Assembly (NCBI GenBank): GCA_946481135.1
Contig: CAMLMQ010000011.1
Location: forward strand, 1-31,929
Length of the DNA stretch: 31,929 nt
Reading direction: 5' to 3'
DNA from: an uncultured Microbacteriaceae bacterium
Lineage (GTDB): Bacteria; Actinomycetota; Actinomycetes; Actinomycetales; Microbacteriaceae
Shown piece by piece: positions 1 to 8,643 of the stretch (position 1 is the stretch's first letter; every line of letters starts with the position of its first letter). Made by a program: the position numbers and the translations under genes. The notes below the pieces were generated by a model. It saw only the letters and a list, made by a program, of their open reading frames with translations, made no database searches and was not told the origin of the DNA.

Positions 1-318
1 CTCGACGGGCGCGAGCACCTCGAGCGCGGCGTCGGCGGCGTTGCGGATGCCGGCCGCCGCGACGCGCACCTCGCCGCGGGCCTCCCCGATCGGCACGCCG
101 GCCTCCCGGGCGAGGAGCTGTGCGAGCTCCTCGGCCCGGGCGTCGATCGCGTCGGCCACCCGACTCAGCGCCACCACGCGCTGCTCGATCGACGTCGCCG
201 CCCAGCCGGGCTGGGCCCGCGCCGCCGCGGCGACCGCGGCATCCACCTCGCTCCGGCTGGCCGGCGTGTACTCGCCGACCACCTCCGAGAAGCGGGACGG
301 GTTGTGAACCTGCGTCAT
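1..318 (-). CDS. Aldehyde dehydrogenase family protein, N-terminal part (gene runs off the left edge)
   Basis: Only the first 106 codons are in the window, read in an open frame down to base 1. The start resembles NAD(P)-dependent aldehyde dehydrogenases: an N-terminal stretch with PASRSEVDAAVAAAARAQPG, then an LSRVADAIDARAEELAQLL helix and an EAGVPIGEARGEV segment, the usual order before the cofactor fold. The catalytic Cys and Glu lie outside the window, so activity cannot be judged. The ATG overlaps the stop of the upstream small gene as ATGA (315-318), so it is the third gene of a translationally coupled operon with the UGSC protein and the CxxC protein. A role in oxidising an aldehyde intermediate of the locus is inference. 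Confidence 0.85.
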   Translation of the reverse strand, partial: MTQVHNPSRFSEVVGEYTPASRSEVDAAVAAAARAQPGWAATSIEQRVVALSRVADAIDARAEELAQLLAREAGVPIGEARGEVRVAAAGIRNAADAALEVLAPVE

Positions 319-575
319 GCCTCCGGCTGCTCGCCGGTCTTCGCGGGCAGTTCGACGTGGTCGAGCTCGTAGTCGGTCGAGCTGAGCGCCTTCGCCATGA
401 TGTTCGTCATGATCGGCAGCGGCACGAGGCAGTCCTCGCACGCGCCGTCGGTGGCCTCGATCTTGACGACCACCTTCTGCGGGTCGGTCTCGGCCCAGGT
501 CAGTCGGTAGCCGTCGGTCGCCATCATCTCCGTGAACGAGGCGAGGGCTGCATCCACGCTCGTCGTGTCGGCCAT
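315..575 (-). CDS. Small CxxC protein (86 aa) of the UGSC operon
   Basis: This 86-residue protein has a Cys pair, C46-E-D-C49, in a DGACEDCL context, followed by a hydrophobic LPIMTNIMAKAL helix. The arrangement recalls the C-terminal CxxC segment of NifU-like scaffold proteins, but the similarity is too short to assign a family. The ATG at 575 overlaps the stop of the UGSC gene (TGATG) and its own stop overlaps the aldehyde dehydrogenase start (ATGA), so translation is coupled on both sides. The frame stays open further upstream, but that extension lies over the UGSC gene in another frame and I reject it. It could carry a metal or thiol intermediate for its partner; that is inference. Confidence 0.75.
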   Translation of the reverse strand: MADTTSVDAALASFTEMMATDGYRLTWAETDPQKVVVKIEATDGACEDCLVPLPIMTNIMAKALSSTDYELDHVELPAKTGEQPEA

Positions 576-1123
576 CACGCCGCCTCGGTGACGCCGAGGA
601 TGCGCAGCACGTCGGGCAGGATCGCGTCGGCGCGCGCTCGGATCTGCGCGGCGTCGAGGCTCGCCATCGGGTGCTCGACCATCGCGAACTGGAAGCCCGG
701 GAAGCCCTGCACGTCGGCCATCGCCTGCCCGGACATCGCGAACGAGTCGGACGTGATGCTCACGGTCGGCACACCGGCGCGTTCGAACTTGATGCCGTCG
801 GCGACCGTCGCGGCGCTGCACGAGCCGCAGTCGCCGACCGCGGTGATGACGACATCCACCTCGGAGACGACCTGGTCGAACAGCTCGTCCTTGATCGGCG
901 TGCCGAAGTAGTCCTTGACGTAGCGCTTGAACGACGTGACGCCGAAGTCGCGCTCGAGGTCGGCGGCGAGCTCGTCGAGCAGATGCATCGAGTTGGGCTT
1001 CGTGTTGTCGATGAGGCCGATGGTGAGCCCCTTGAGGTTGCCGGGGCGCGGCGAGAGGGTGCTGTCGTCTTCTCCCGCGACCGCACCGGTGGGGTCGAGG
1101 AGGGCTTCGCGGAGGGTGGTCAT
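575..1123 (-). CDS. UGSC-family thiol protein, cysteine form
   Basis: The 182-residue product carries GDCGSCSAA at residues 97-105. C99-G-S-C102 matches the U/C-G-S-C motif that defines the UGSC family of (seleno)proteins, where the first position is selenocysteine in some members. Here it is an ordinary TGC codon. Around it are an N-terminal LKGLTIGLIDNTKPNS strand-turn, the VDVVITAVGD strand leading into the motif, and a later GVPTVSITSDSFA segment, a Rossmann-like alternation. The ATG at 1123 opens the leftward operon. 111 bp separate it from the divergent IlvD/Edd gene, and that gap contains a shared inverted motif. The reaction is unknown; a thiol redox or reductive role is inferred from the motif alone. 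Confidence 0.85.
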   Translation of the reverse strand: MTTLREALLDPTGAVAGEDDSTLSPRPGNLKGLTIGLIDNTKPNSMHLLDELAADLERDFGVTSFKRYVKDYFGTPIKDELFDQVVSEVDVVITAVGDCGSCSAATVADGIKFERAGVPTVSITSDSFAMSGQAMADVQGFPGFQFAMVEHPMASLDAAQIRARADAILPDVLRILGVTEAA

Positions 1124-1234
1124 ACGGCAACGGTCCTCCGCCCGATGTCTCGTCGCAGTCGCCTTTTCAGTGACCGGAAAGCTGCGCTGCCCCGGGGGGC
1201 GCGACCCGGCAGGCTGGCGGCGGGAAGGACGAGG
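1124..1234. promoter_or_regulatory. Divergent control region with inverted motif at 1161-1182
   Basis: This 111-bp gap between divergent starts holds TTTTCAGTGACCGGAAAGC at 1164-1182. It resembles motifs at 8174-8196 and 11097-11122, with one extra base in its spacer. GCAG and CTGC lie just outside the motif on the two sides, extending the symmetry. A Shine-Dalgarno-like GGAAGGA near 1222-1228 serves the rightward gene. The motif is a candidate operator for the locus IclR regulator; this is inference from shared sequence and position. Confidence 0.5.
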
Positions 1235-2950
1235 ATGCCCGAACTGCGCAGCAACCTGCCGCCGACGTCGGCGCTCTCGATCGCGCGCCGTGCGCACTAC
1301 ACGGCCCTGGGCATCCCGAAGGAGCACTGGGACCGCCCGAAGGTCGCGATCGTCAACACGTCGTCCGACCTCGCGGCGTGCTTCTCGCACCTGGACGAGA
1401 TCGCCGCCGTGCTCAAGACCGAGTTGCGCGCCGCCGGGCTGCTGCCGTTCGAGATCCGCACGACGGCGCCGTCGGACTTCGTGACGAGCGCCGGACGCGC
1501 GGGACGTTACATCCTGCCCAGTCGCGACCTCATCGTCGACGACATCGAGGCCGCCGTCGAGGGCGCGAAGCTCGACGCGATGATCTGCCTGAGCTCGTGC
1601 GACAAGACGACGCCCGCGCATCTCATGGCGGCCGCGCGCCTCGACATCCCGACGGTCGTCGTGCCGTGCGGCTATCAGCACTCGGGACTCGCCGAGGGCC
1701 GCGAGGCCGACATCGAGGAGATCTTCCTCCGTGCCTCGAAGGCCGCCGTCACGGGTGAGCCGACCGACGCGCTCGAGGAGCTCGCGGAGGACGCCATCCT
1801 CGGCCCCGGTGTCTGCGCGGGACTCGCGACCGCGAACTCGATGCACATCCTCGCCGAGGCGCTCGGGTTCGCGATGCCGGGTTCGGCGCCCGTGCGTGCG
1901 CTGAGCGACAAGATGTGGGCGGATGTGCGCGCCGCCGCCGTCGCCCTCGCCGACCTGATCGAACGCGACGTGCGCCCGCGCCGACTGCTGACCGAGGGCG
2001 CCGTGCGCAACGGCGTGCGGGCGATGCTCGCGATCGGCGGCTCGATGAACACGATCAAGCACCTGCAGGCCGTCGTGGTCGAAGCGGGCATGGACCTCGA
2101 CGTGTGGGAGCTGTTCCGCAGCCTCGGGCGCGAGACGCCGCTGCTGTGCTCGGTGCGCCCCAACGGCCCCCGCATCACCGAGGAGTTCGAGGATGCCGGC
2201 GGCGGCGCGACGATCCTGCGCGAACTGCTGCCCCTGCTCGACGGGTCGGCGCTCACCGTCGCCGGCACGACGGTCGCCGAGAACGCCGCGCGCGCTCTCC
2301 CGGGCGACGGCGACGTCATCCGCTCGCTCGACGACGCGTTCGGCCCGGGACCGGCGATCTCGGTGCTCAAGGGCACCCTCTCCCCGGGCGGCGCGGTCGC
2401 GAAGCGCCCCGTGCCCGACCCCGGCCCGTACCGGTTCACCGGGCCGGCGCGCGTGTTCGGCACCCGCGAGGAGGCGATCGCCGGAATCTCGAGCGGACGG
2501 CTGCGCGAGGGCGACGTCGCCGTCATCCGCGGCATCGGCGTCACCGGAGCCCCCGGGCTCGGTCTCACGTCGGCGTTCATCTTCGCCCTCCACGCGCGGG
2601 GTCTCGCCGACAAGGTCGCGCTCGTCACCGACGGGCAGTTCAGCGGCCTCGTCAACCAGGGCTTCACGGTCGGCGAGGTCTCGCCCGAGGCCGCCGCGCC
2701 CGGGGCGCCGCTCGGCCGCGTGCGCGACGACGACCTCGTCGAGATCGACATCGAGCGCGGCACCGTCGACCTCCTCGTCGACGCCGACGAGCTCGCCGCC
2801 CGCCCCGACTACGAGCCCCCGGCCGACCGCGACACCGGCGGCGGCTACCTCGACCAGTACGAGGCCCTCGTCCAACCGCTCAGCTGCGGCGCCGTGCTGT
2901 GCGCACGACCCTGCAGCCCCGACTCCCGCCCCGTGAAGGAGCCCGCATGA
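1235..2950 (+). CDS. IlvD/Edd family dehydratase
   Basis: The 571-residue product has the typical length and signature of the dihydroxy-acid / 6-phosphogluconate / sugar-acid dehydratase family. Three cysteines at family positions would bind the Fe-S cluster: C49 in LAACFSHL, C122 in SSCDKTTPAH (with K124 as the usual modified Lys) and C194 in GPGVCAGLATANSM. The late TDGQFSGLVNQGF and VGEVSPEAA motifs are also present. It probably dehydrates a vicinal diol acid to a 2-keto acid. Because it sits in a catabolic locus without ilv or Entner-Doudoroff genes, a sugar acid or similar substrate is more likely than the valine-pathway one. The start at 1235 has GGAAGGA about 7 bases upstream. The stop overlaps the next gene as ATGA. 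Confidence 0.93.
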   Translation: MPELRSNLPPTSALSIARRAHYTALGIPKEHWDRPKVAIVNTSSDLAACFSHLDEIAAVLKTELRAAGLLPFEIRTTAPSDFVTSAGRAGRYILPSRDLIVDDIEAAVEGAKLDAMICLSSCDKTTPAHLMAAARLDIPTVVVPCGYQHSGLAEGREADIEEIFLRASKAAVTGEPTDALEELAEDAILGPGVCAGLATANSMHILAEALGFAMPGSAPVRALSDKMWADVRAAAVALADLIERDVRPRRLLTEGAVRNGVRAMLAIGGSMNTIKHLQAVVVEAGMDLDVWELFRSLGRETPLLCSVRPNGPRITEEFEDAGGGATILRELLPLLDGSALTVAGTTVAENAARALPGDGDVIRSLDDAFGPGPAISVLKGTLSPGGAVAKRPVPDPGPYRFTGPARVFGTREEAIAGISSGRLREGDVAVIRGIGVTGAPGLGLTSAFIFALHARGLADKVALVTDGQFSGLVNQGFTVGEVSPEAAAPGAPLGRVRDDDLVEIDIERGTVDLLVDADELAARPDYEPPADRDTGGGYLDQYEALVQPLSCGAVLCARPCSPDSRPVKEPA

Positions 2951-4320
2951 CCGCGACCACCATCCGAGAGCCCGCCCGCGACATCCCGGTGATCGGCGAA
3001 TACGACGTCGTCATCGTCGGCGGCGGACCCGCGGGCGTCATGGCCGCGACCGCCGCCTCCCGCGCGGGACGCTCGACGCTGCTCATCGAGAAGTACGGCT
3101 TCCTCGGCGGCGCCGGCACGATGGGCGGACTCGCGACCTTCTGCGGCATGCACGCGCGCGCCTACGGCACCGACTTCCAGTCGGTGCACGGGTTCGCCGA
3201 CGAGCTGCTCGACCGGATGCGGCTCATGGACGGGCTGAACGACGTGCACCTGTCGGTCGACGACCGCATCCAGGCCCTCTCCTACGACATCTCGGCGCTC
3301 AAGATCGCCGCCGACGAGCTCGTCGTCGCGGGCGGGGCGGAGCTGCTGTTCCACGCGTCCGTCGTCGCCGTCTCGATGGCGTCGGAGTCGCAGATCGACG
3401 CCGTCATCGTCGAGTCGAAGTCGGGCCGCGGCGCCATCCGCGGACGGTTCTTCATCGACGGCTCGGGCGACGGCGACGTCGCCGCGTGGTCGGGGGCACC
3501 CTTCGAGGTGAGCCCGCGGCTCATGTACCCGTCGCTCATGTTCCGCATCAACGGCGTGCACCCCGACGAGGCCGGCGAGGCGTGGCGCACCGTGCGGCGC
3601 CTCATGGAGGAGGCCGAAGCGGCCGGGACCCACCGGTTCCCGCGCAAGAAGCCGATCGTGCGGCCGCAGCGCAACCCGCTCGAGTGGCGCTCGAACCTCA
3701 CCCAGCTCTCCAACGCCGACGGCTCCCCCGTCGACGGCACCGATGTGCACCAGCTCACGCGCGGCGAGCTACAGGGACGCCAGCAGGTGAAGGACGCGTT
3801 CGCCTTCATCAAGCAGGTGACGCCGGGCTTCCAGGACTCGTACATCGTCGACATCGCGCCGTCGATCGGCATCCGCGAGACGCGGCGCATCGTCGGTGCG
3901 TACCAGCTCACCGAGGAGGATGTGCTCGGCTGCGCCGACTTCGACGACACGATCGGCGTCAACGGCTGGCCGGTCGAGGCCCACGTCGAGGGCGACGTCG
4001 AGTTCCGGTTCGCGCCGGTCGACTCGCGCGGGTTCAACCAGCTTCCCTATCGCATGCTCGTGCCCGACGTCGTCGACAACCTCCTCGTCGCGGGACGCTG
4101 CGCGTCGATGACGCAGGGCGGCCAGTCGTCGGGACGGGTGACCGGCCCGTGCTTCGTCATGGGCCAGGCGGCCGGATCGGCGGCCGACCTCGCCCTCGGC
4201 GCCGGCGTGCGGGCGGCGGATGTCGACATCCCGACCCTGCAGCGACGCCTCGAGGCCGACGGCGCCTACCTCGGCACCCGCCTCCCCGACGGCATCGCGG
4301 AGCCCGTCGCGGCATCCTGA
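2947..4320 (+). CDS. FAD-dependent oxidoreductase (PF12831-type)
   Basis: The 457-residue protein opens with a Rossmann FAD site, YDVVIVGGGPAGVMAATAA (residues 19-37), then LLIEKYGFLGGAGTMGG, the pattern of the FAD_oxidored family. A later FFIDGSGDGDVAAWSGAPFE segment and the C-terminal LLVAGRCASMTQGGQSSGRV segment, with VMGQAAG after it, are the usual second and third FAD-contacting motifs. There is no signal peptide or membrane segment, so it is cytoplasmic. It is coupled by ATGA to the IlvD/Edd dehydratase, so the two likely act on consecutive intermediates. The electron acceptor and substrate cannot be read from the sequence. It ends before a 163-bp gap facing the convergent IclR gene. 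Confidence 0.9.
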   Translation: MTATTIREPARDIPVIGEYDVVIVGGGPAGVMAATAASRAGRSTLLIEKYGFLGGAGTMGGLATFCGMHARAYGTDFQSVHGFADELLDRMRLMDGLNDVHLSVDDRIQALSYDISALKIAADELVVAGGAELLFHASVVAVSMASESQIDAVIVESKSGRGAIRGRFFIDGSGDGDVAAWSGAPFEVSPRLMYPSLMFRINGVHPDEAGEAWRTVRRLMEEAEAAGTHRFPRKKPIVRPQRNPLEWRSNLTQLSNADGSPVDGTDVHQLTRGELQGRQQVKDAFAFIKQVTPGFQDSYIVDIAPSIGIRETRRIVGAYQLTEEDVLGCADFDDTIGVNGWPVEAHVEGDVEFRFAPVDSRGFNQLPYRMLVPDVVDNLLVAGRCASMTQGGQSSGRVTGPCFVMGQAAGSAADLALGAGVRAADVDIPTLQRRLEADGAYLGTRLPDGIAEPVAAS

Positions 4321-4371
4321 CCCTGCCGTTTCCGCGACTCGTGGCCCTCCGGTCGCCGGCCCTGCCTCATC

Positions 4372-4426
4372 CATCCGCGACTTCTCGCGCTCGCCGGGGC
4401 GGGATCCGCGCCAAATGTCGCGGATG
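4372..4426. repeat. 10-bp perfect inverted repeat between convergent genes
   Basis: CATCCGCGAC (4372-4381) is repeated in inverted form as GTCGCGGATG (4417-4426) around a 35-nt GC-rich loop. It lies in the 163-bp gap between the convergent FAD oxidoreductase and IclR genes. It could act as a bidirectional transcription end or be a dispersed intergenic repeat. There is no T-tract on either side, so a classical intrinsic terminator is not supported. Confidence 0.4.
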
Positions 4427-4483
4427 ACGACGCCATCGACGAACTGCGGGTCCCGCCCGGCTCCCCGACGTCGCTGTTCGGGG

Positions 4484-5266
4484 TCAGTCCGCGCGGAAGA
4501 GCTGGGGGTTGGCGTTGCGGTAGGCGCTGCCGATCGCGTCGGCGCACACCCGCAGCACGGGCACGACGTCGTCGCGCAGCGACTCCTCGGTCTGCCGCAC
4601 GGTCGACGATGACGCCGCGAGACCGCCGACGGTGCGGCCGCCGGCGATGATCGGCACGGCCGCGGCGACCTGACCGGGATGCAGCTCCTCGATCGAGACG
4701 TCCCACCCGCGCGCGCGCACGAGACCCACGCGGTCGACGAGCGCGTCGACGCCGACGATCGTCTTCGGCGTCTGCGGTTCGAGCGCCGCGCCGCGCAGGC
4801 GCACCAGCAGCTCGTCCCCCGGCAGCGCCGCGAGCAGCACCTTGCCGACCGCGGTCGCGTGCGCCGGGAGCCGGTTGCCGATGCGCACCGAGTCGGGCAG
4901 CGGACGGTGGTCCTCGACGCGCGCCACGTGGATGACCTCCACCGCGTCGAGCACGCCGACGCTGCAGGTCATCCCGGTGCGCTCGACGACGTCGCCCATG
5001 AACCCGTAGGAGATCTCCGGCAGCGACGAGCGGGCGAAGTACCCCGACCCGAGTTCGAGGATGCGCGGGGTGAGGTTCCACTGCCCGTTCGTCGCCTCGG
5101 CGTACCCGAGGTGCTCGAAGGTGAGCAGAATGCGGCGCACCACCGGCCGCGCCAGACCCGTGCGGGCCGCGATGTCGGCGACGCTCAGCCACGACTCCCG
5201 ACCGCCGAACGCGCGCAGCACCTCGACGCCCCGTTCGAGGCTCTGGATGCGGTCGCGCGCGTTCAC
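4484..5266 (-). CDS. IclR family transcriptional regulator (first)
   Basis: The 260-residue protein has an N-terminal winged helix-turn-helix (SLERGVEVLRAFG, then LSVADIAARTGLARPVVRRI, about residues 9-48) and a C-terminal IclR effector domain containing AHATAVGKVLLAALPG and AAAVPIIAGGRTVGGLAASS. This is the layout of PcaR/PcaU-type regulators of organic-acid catabolism. It is the last gene of the leftward transporter operon, 40 bp after the permease. The start is GTG at 5266. There is no Shine-Dalgarno, but TAGGAT lies six bases upstream, so it may also be made from a leaderless transcript. It is the natural candidate to bind the inverted motifs shared by three control regions of this locus; the effector is unknown. 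Confidence 0.93.
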   Translation of the reverse strand: MNARDRIQSLERGVEVLRAFGGRESWLSVADIAARTGLARPVVRRILLTFEHLGYAEATNGQWNLTPRILELGSGYFARSSLPEISYGFMGDVVERTGMTCSVGVLDAVEVIHVARVEDHRPLPDSVRIGNRLPAHATAVGKVLLAALPGDELLVRLRGAALEPQTPKTIVGVDALVDRVGLVRARGWDVSIEELHPGQVAAAVPIIAGGRTVGGLAASSSTVRQTEESLRDDVVPVLRVCADAIGSAYRNANPQLFRAD

Positions 5267-5306
5267 GCGGCCATCCTAGGGATGCGGGGGTCGCGGTCCG
5301 GGACGC

Positions 5307-6104
5307 TCAGGCGCCCTGGTTCCGCAACCCGTACACCGACTCGTGCCACGGGATGAAGAACCGCTTGAGCTCGTTGACGATCAGGTAGAGCCCGAGGCCG
5401 ATGAGCGAGAGCCACAGGATGAGCGCGAAGGTGAGTGCCGCATCCAGCTGGTTCATCGACGAGACGACGAGGAACCCGAGCCCCTGGTTGCCGGCGATGT
5501 ACTCGGCGACGATCGCCCCGGTCGTGGCGAGCACGATGCCCACCTCCATGCCGGCGAAGAGGTACGGCTGCACGCTGCGCATCTCGAGCTGCAGCAGGGT
5601 CTGCCCGCGACTCGCGTTGAGGCTGCGCATCACCTCACGGTGGCCCTGCTCGACGGAACGCACCCCGAGCAGCATGTTGAGCATGATCGGGAAGAACGCG
5701 AGCAGCGCCGAGAGCCAGATCTTCGACGTGATGCCGAAGCCGAACCAGATGACGAACAGCGGGATGAACGCGACCTTCGGCGCGACCTGCGTGATGACGA
5801 TGAGCGGTCGGATGCTCGCCTCGAGCCACGGCAGCTTCCCGAGCACGACCCCGACGACGACGCCGGTGACGACGGCGATGCCGAACCCGGCGAGGATCTC
5901 GCTGAGCGTCGTGAGGGTGTGCGACCAGACGGTGCCGCCGACGATGAGGCCGACGAACTTCTCCCCCACGGCGCTCGGCGGCGGGAACAGGAACGGGTTC
6001 ACCTGCCCGATCGTGACGATCAGGTGCCAGGTGAGGATGATGGCGACGACCAGGGTCGGCGTGACGATCCAGGGCAGGATGCGCATGACCTTCGAGCGGC
6101 TCAT
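5307..6104 (-). CDS. ABC transporter permease (SsuC/TauC/ThiX-type)
   Basis: The 265-residue membrane protein has about six hydrophobic segments, beginning ILPWIVTPTLVVAIILTW. The cytoplasmic loop EVMRSLNASRGQTLLQLEM is the EAA coupling motif of the family that imports taurine, sulfonates, nitrate or pyrimidine precursors. Its start lies 3 bp after the ATPase stop, so the two genes are in one operon with the lipoprotein upstream and the IclR gene downstream. The transported substrate is probably the compound degraded by the surrounding enzymes; that is inference from context. Confidence 0.93.
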   Translation of the reverse strand: MSRSKVMRILPWIVTPTLVVAIILTWHLIVTIGQVNPFLFPPPSAVGEKFVGLIVGGTVWSHTLTTLSEILAGFGIAVVTGVVVGVVLGKLPWLEASIRPLIVITQVAPKVAFIPLFVIWFGFGITSKIWLSALLAFFPIMLNMLLGVRSVEQGHREVMRSLNASRGQTLLQLEMRSVQPYLFAGMEVGIVLATTGAIVAEYIAGNQGLGFLVVSSMNQLDAALTFALILWLSLIGLGLYLIVNELKRFFIPWHESVYGLRNQGA

Positions 6105-6107
6105 GGG

Positions 6108-6938
<831 letters not shown>

Positions 6939-6970
6939 GGGGGCGGCGTCGCCTCTCTGTGGTGGTGGGT

Positions 6971-7001
6971 GGTGGCGGCCCCGGGTCGCGGGGCCGCCAC
7001 C
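6971..7001 (-). terminator. GC-rich hairpin between the lipoprotein and ATPase genes
   Basis: GGTGGCGGCCCC (6971-6982) and GGGGCCGCCACC (6990-7001) form a perfect 12-bp stem with a 7-nt loop, just after the binding-protein gene in the leftward operon. There is no U-tract on the downstream side. It could be a partial terminator or a 3' stabiliser that raises binding protein above the ATPase and permease, as in many importer operons. That effect is inference. Confidence 0.65.
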
Positions 7002-7012
7002 GAGGTGTTTCC

Positions 7013-8086
7013 TTACGGGAGCAGGTCGCTCGTGATCCACTCCGACGGGTCGGCGCCGCCGTCGAGCAGGCCGCCGTCGACGTAGGCGTCGTAGATGACC
7101 TGCCAGTACTCCTCGTCGTTCTCGAGGAGACCGACCGCGCCGGTCGAGTCGATCCAGGTCTCGGTCGTGTAGGTCGTGAGCGCCTCGATCGCGATCGCGT
7201 CGTCGGCCAGGGCCGCGAACTCCCAGTCGCCGCTGTCGCGGAGCGTCGAGAGCACGTTCGCGAAGTCGTTCGCCGAGTCGTCGATGATCTCCTGCGTCGC
7301 CTCCTTGATGGCGGCGAGGAAGCGCTCGATCTGGTCGACCCGCTCCGGGTTCTCAAGGTTCGACTGGGTGGTGATCCAGACCTGACGTTCCGGGGCGTCG
7401 ACGAGGCCCGCCGGGCTCGACACGGCGTCGTCGTTCTGGTTGACGATGCCGATCGAGGTGTCGAGGCTCACGACGTAGCCGTCGAGCTGGCCCTGCTTGA
7501 CGAGCTCGTAGGTCGCGGCCGTCACGGGGACGGCCTGCCGGGTGACCGACTCGTGCGGCACGTCCGCGCTGTCGAGCGCGAAGTTGAGCATGCGCTCGCT
7601 CGTCCCGCCGACCGATCCGAGGCCGATCGTCGTCCCCTCCATGTCGGCGGCCGACTCGATCGGGTTGGACTCGGTCGAGATGACCCGCAGGTTGGAGCGG
7701 TACGCCATCGTGCCGACGGCGACGATCGGCTGACCGGCTTCCATGCCCGTCATCACGTCGACCGTGCTGACGCGGGTGATCGGGGTGGCGCCGCCGAGGA
7801 GGGTCTGGATGGCGGCCGCCGTGCCCTGCACGGGCTGCAGCTGCACGTCGAGGCCGTGCTCCTCGAAGATGCCCGACGAGTAGGCGTACATCTCGGGGGT
7901 GAAGGTGAACGACTGCAGCGGCAGGAACGACACGACGACGATGTCGTCGAGGTCGGCCGGGGTGTCGCCGTCGCCTTCGGGGCTCGTCGTGCCGCCGGTG
8001 CAGCCGGCGAGCGCGAGCGCCGTGGCCGCGACGAGCGCGGTGACGCCGAGGCGCTTTCTGGAGGAACTCTTCACTGCTGTGATCAT
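7013..8086 (-). CDS. ABC transporter substrate-binding lipoprotein (NMT1/SsuA-like)
   Basis: The 357-residue protein begins with a lipoprotein signal: basic SSSRKRLG, a hydrophobic stretch, and lipobox LALAGC with the modified Cys at residue 29. The mature part has the NMT1/THI5-like periplasmic fold seen with sulfonate, nitrate and pyrimidine importers: IVVVSFLPLQSF, a GIFEEHGLDVQLQPVQG segment, then a hinge with MEGTTIGLGSVGG and QGQLDGYVVS. It would be membrane-anchored outside the cell and deliver substrate to the permease. It is the first gene of the transporter operon. The 122-bp region upstream holds the clearest copy of the shared inverted motif. No ligand can be named from sequence. 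Confidence 0.93.
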   Translation of the reverse strand: MITAVKSSSRKRLGVTALVAATALALAGCTGGTTSPEGDGDTPADLDDIVVVSFLPLQSFTFTPEMYAYSSGIFEEHGLDVQLQPVQGTAAAIQTLLGGATPITRVSTVDVMTGMEAGQPIVAVGTMAYRSNLRVISTESNPIESAADMEGTTIGLGSVGGTSERMLNFALDSADVPHESVTRQAVPVTAATYELVKQGQLDGYVVSLDTSIGIVNQNDDAVSSPAGLVDAPERQVWITTQSNLENPERVDQIERFLAAIKEATQEIIDDSANDFANVLSTLRDSGDWEFAALADDAIAIEALTTYTTETWIDSTGAVGLLENDEEYWQVIYDAYVDGGLLDGGADPSEWITSDLLP

Positions 8087-8173
8087 GTCGACTCCTATGT
8101 CGGGGTGTTCCGCCCGCCGCTTCGTCGCGGACGGTGGGTCGAGTCTGCACAGCCCCAGGCGAAGCGCCTACGC

Positions 8174-8196
8174 GCGTTTTCACTCGCTGAAAGCGC
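8174..8196. promoter_or_regulatory. Candidate IclR operator upstream of the transporter operon
   Basis: GCGTTTTCA (8174-8182), a 5-bp spacer and TGAAAGCGC (8188-8196) form an inverted repeat with one mismatch in nine; the core TTTCA-N5-TGAAA is perfect. It lies in the 122-bp gap upstream of the lipoprotein gene. Related sequences occur at 1161-1182 and 11097-11122. IclR-family regulators often bind short AT-rich palindromes of this kind, so operator function is a reasonable inference. Confidence 0.55.
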
Positions 8197-8208
8197 CCGG
8201 GTTCGAGC

Positions 8209-8643
8209 CTACGTCGGGCTGCGGCGCACGACCGTGATGACGCCCGAATCGCCGTCGATCCGCAGCAGATCGCCCGTGCGGAGGTGCTCGAGCGGCGCCG
8301 GTGACGCCTCGACGACGGTCGGGATGCGGGTGACGATCGCGCCGAGCACGGCCTTCGTGGTGATGACATCGAACACGAAGGCGGCGGGGGCGGTGCCCAT
8401 CAGGCGGGTGCTCTGGAAGAACCCCGACCACCCCGACGAGCCCTTCGCGCCCGGGAAGACGAGGACCTTGCCCGTGAAGCACACTCCGAAGAGCTCGTGG
8501 CGCGGTTCGATGACGGTGCCGGTGGCGACGTCGATGCCGCCGAACCCCGAGATCGGGTCGCGGGTCACGAGCGCCTCGGCCTCGACGACGGCCGGCACGA
8601 TGCCGCGACCGCGCAGTTCGAGCACGGGCGACGGGATGCTCAC
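8209..8643 (-). CDS. Aconitase X swivel-domain (small) subunit
   Basis: The 144-residue protein matches the swivel domain of AcnX (DUF126-type): GFGGIDVATGTVIEPRH, then GKVLVFPGAKGSSGWSG, followed by AAFVFDVITTKAVLGAIV and a VTRIPTVVE strand. In split AcnX enzymes this subunit closes over the active site of the large subunit. The GTG at 8643 overlaps the large-subunit stop as GTGA, so equal synthesis is expected. The stop is TAG. Known AcnX enzymes dehydrate hydroxyprolines or, in archaea, mevalonate 5-phosphate; which reaction applies here is not clear. Confidence 0.92.
   Translation of the reverse strand: MSIPSPVLELRGRGIVPAVVEAEALVTRDPISGFGGIDVATGTVIEPRHELFGVCFTGKVLVFPGAKGSSGWSGFFQSTRLMGTAPAAFVFDVITTKAVLGAIVTRIPTVVEASPAPLEHLRTGDLLRIDGDSGVITVVRRSPT

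Noticed and set aside
575..1123. Selenocysteine at the UGSC motif
   Set aside because: The position is a TGC codon, not TGA, so this is the Cys form.
575..2875. Very long leftward frame covering the IlvD/Edd region
   Set aside because: It is an antisense shadow of the dehydratase; only its end (575-1123) is the UGSC gene.
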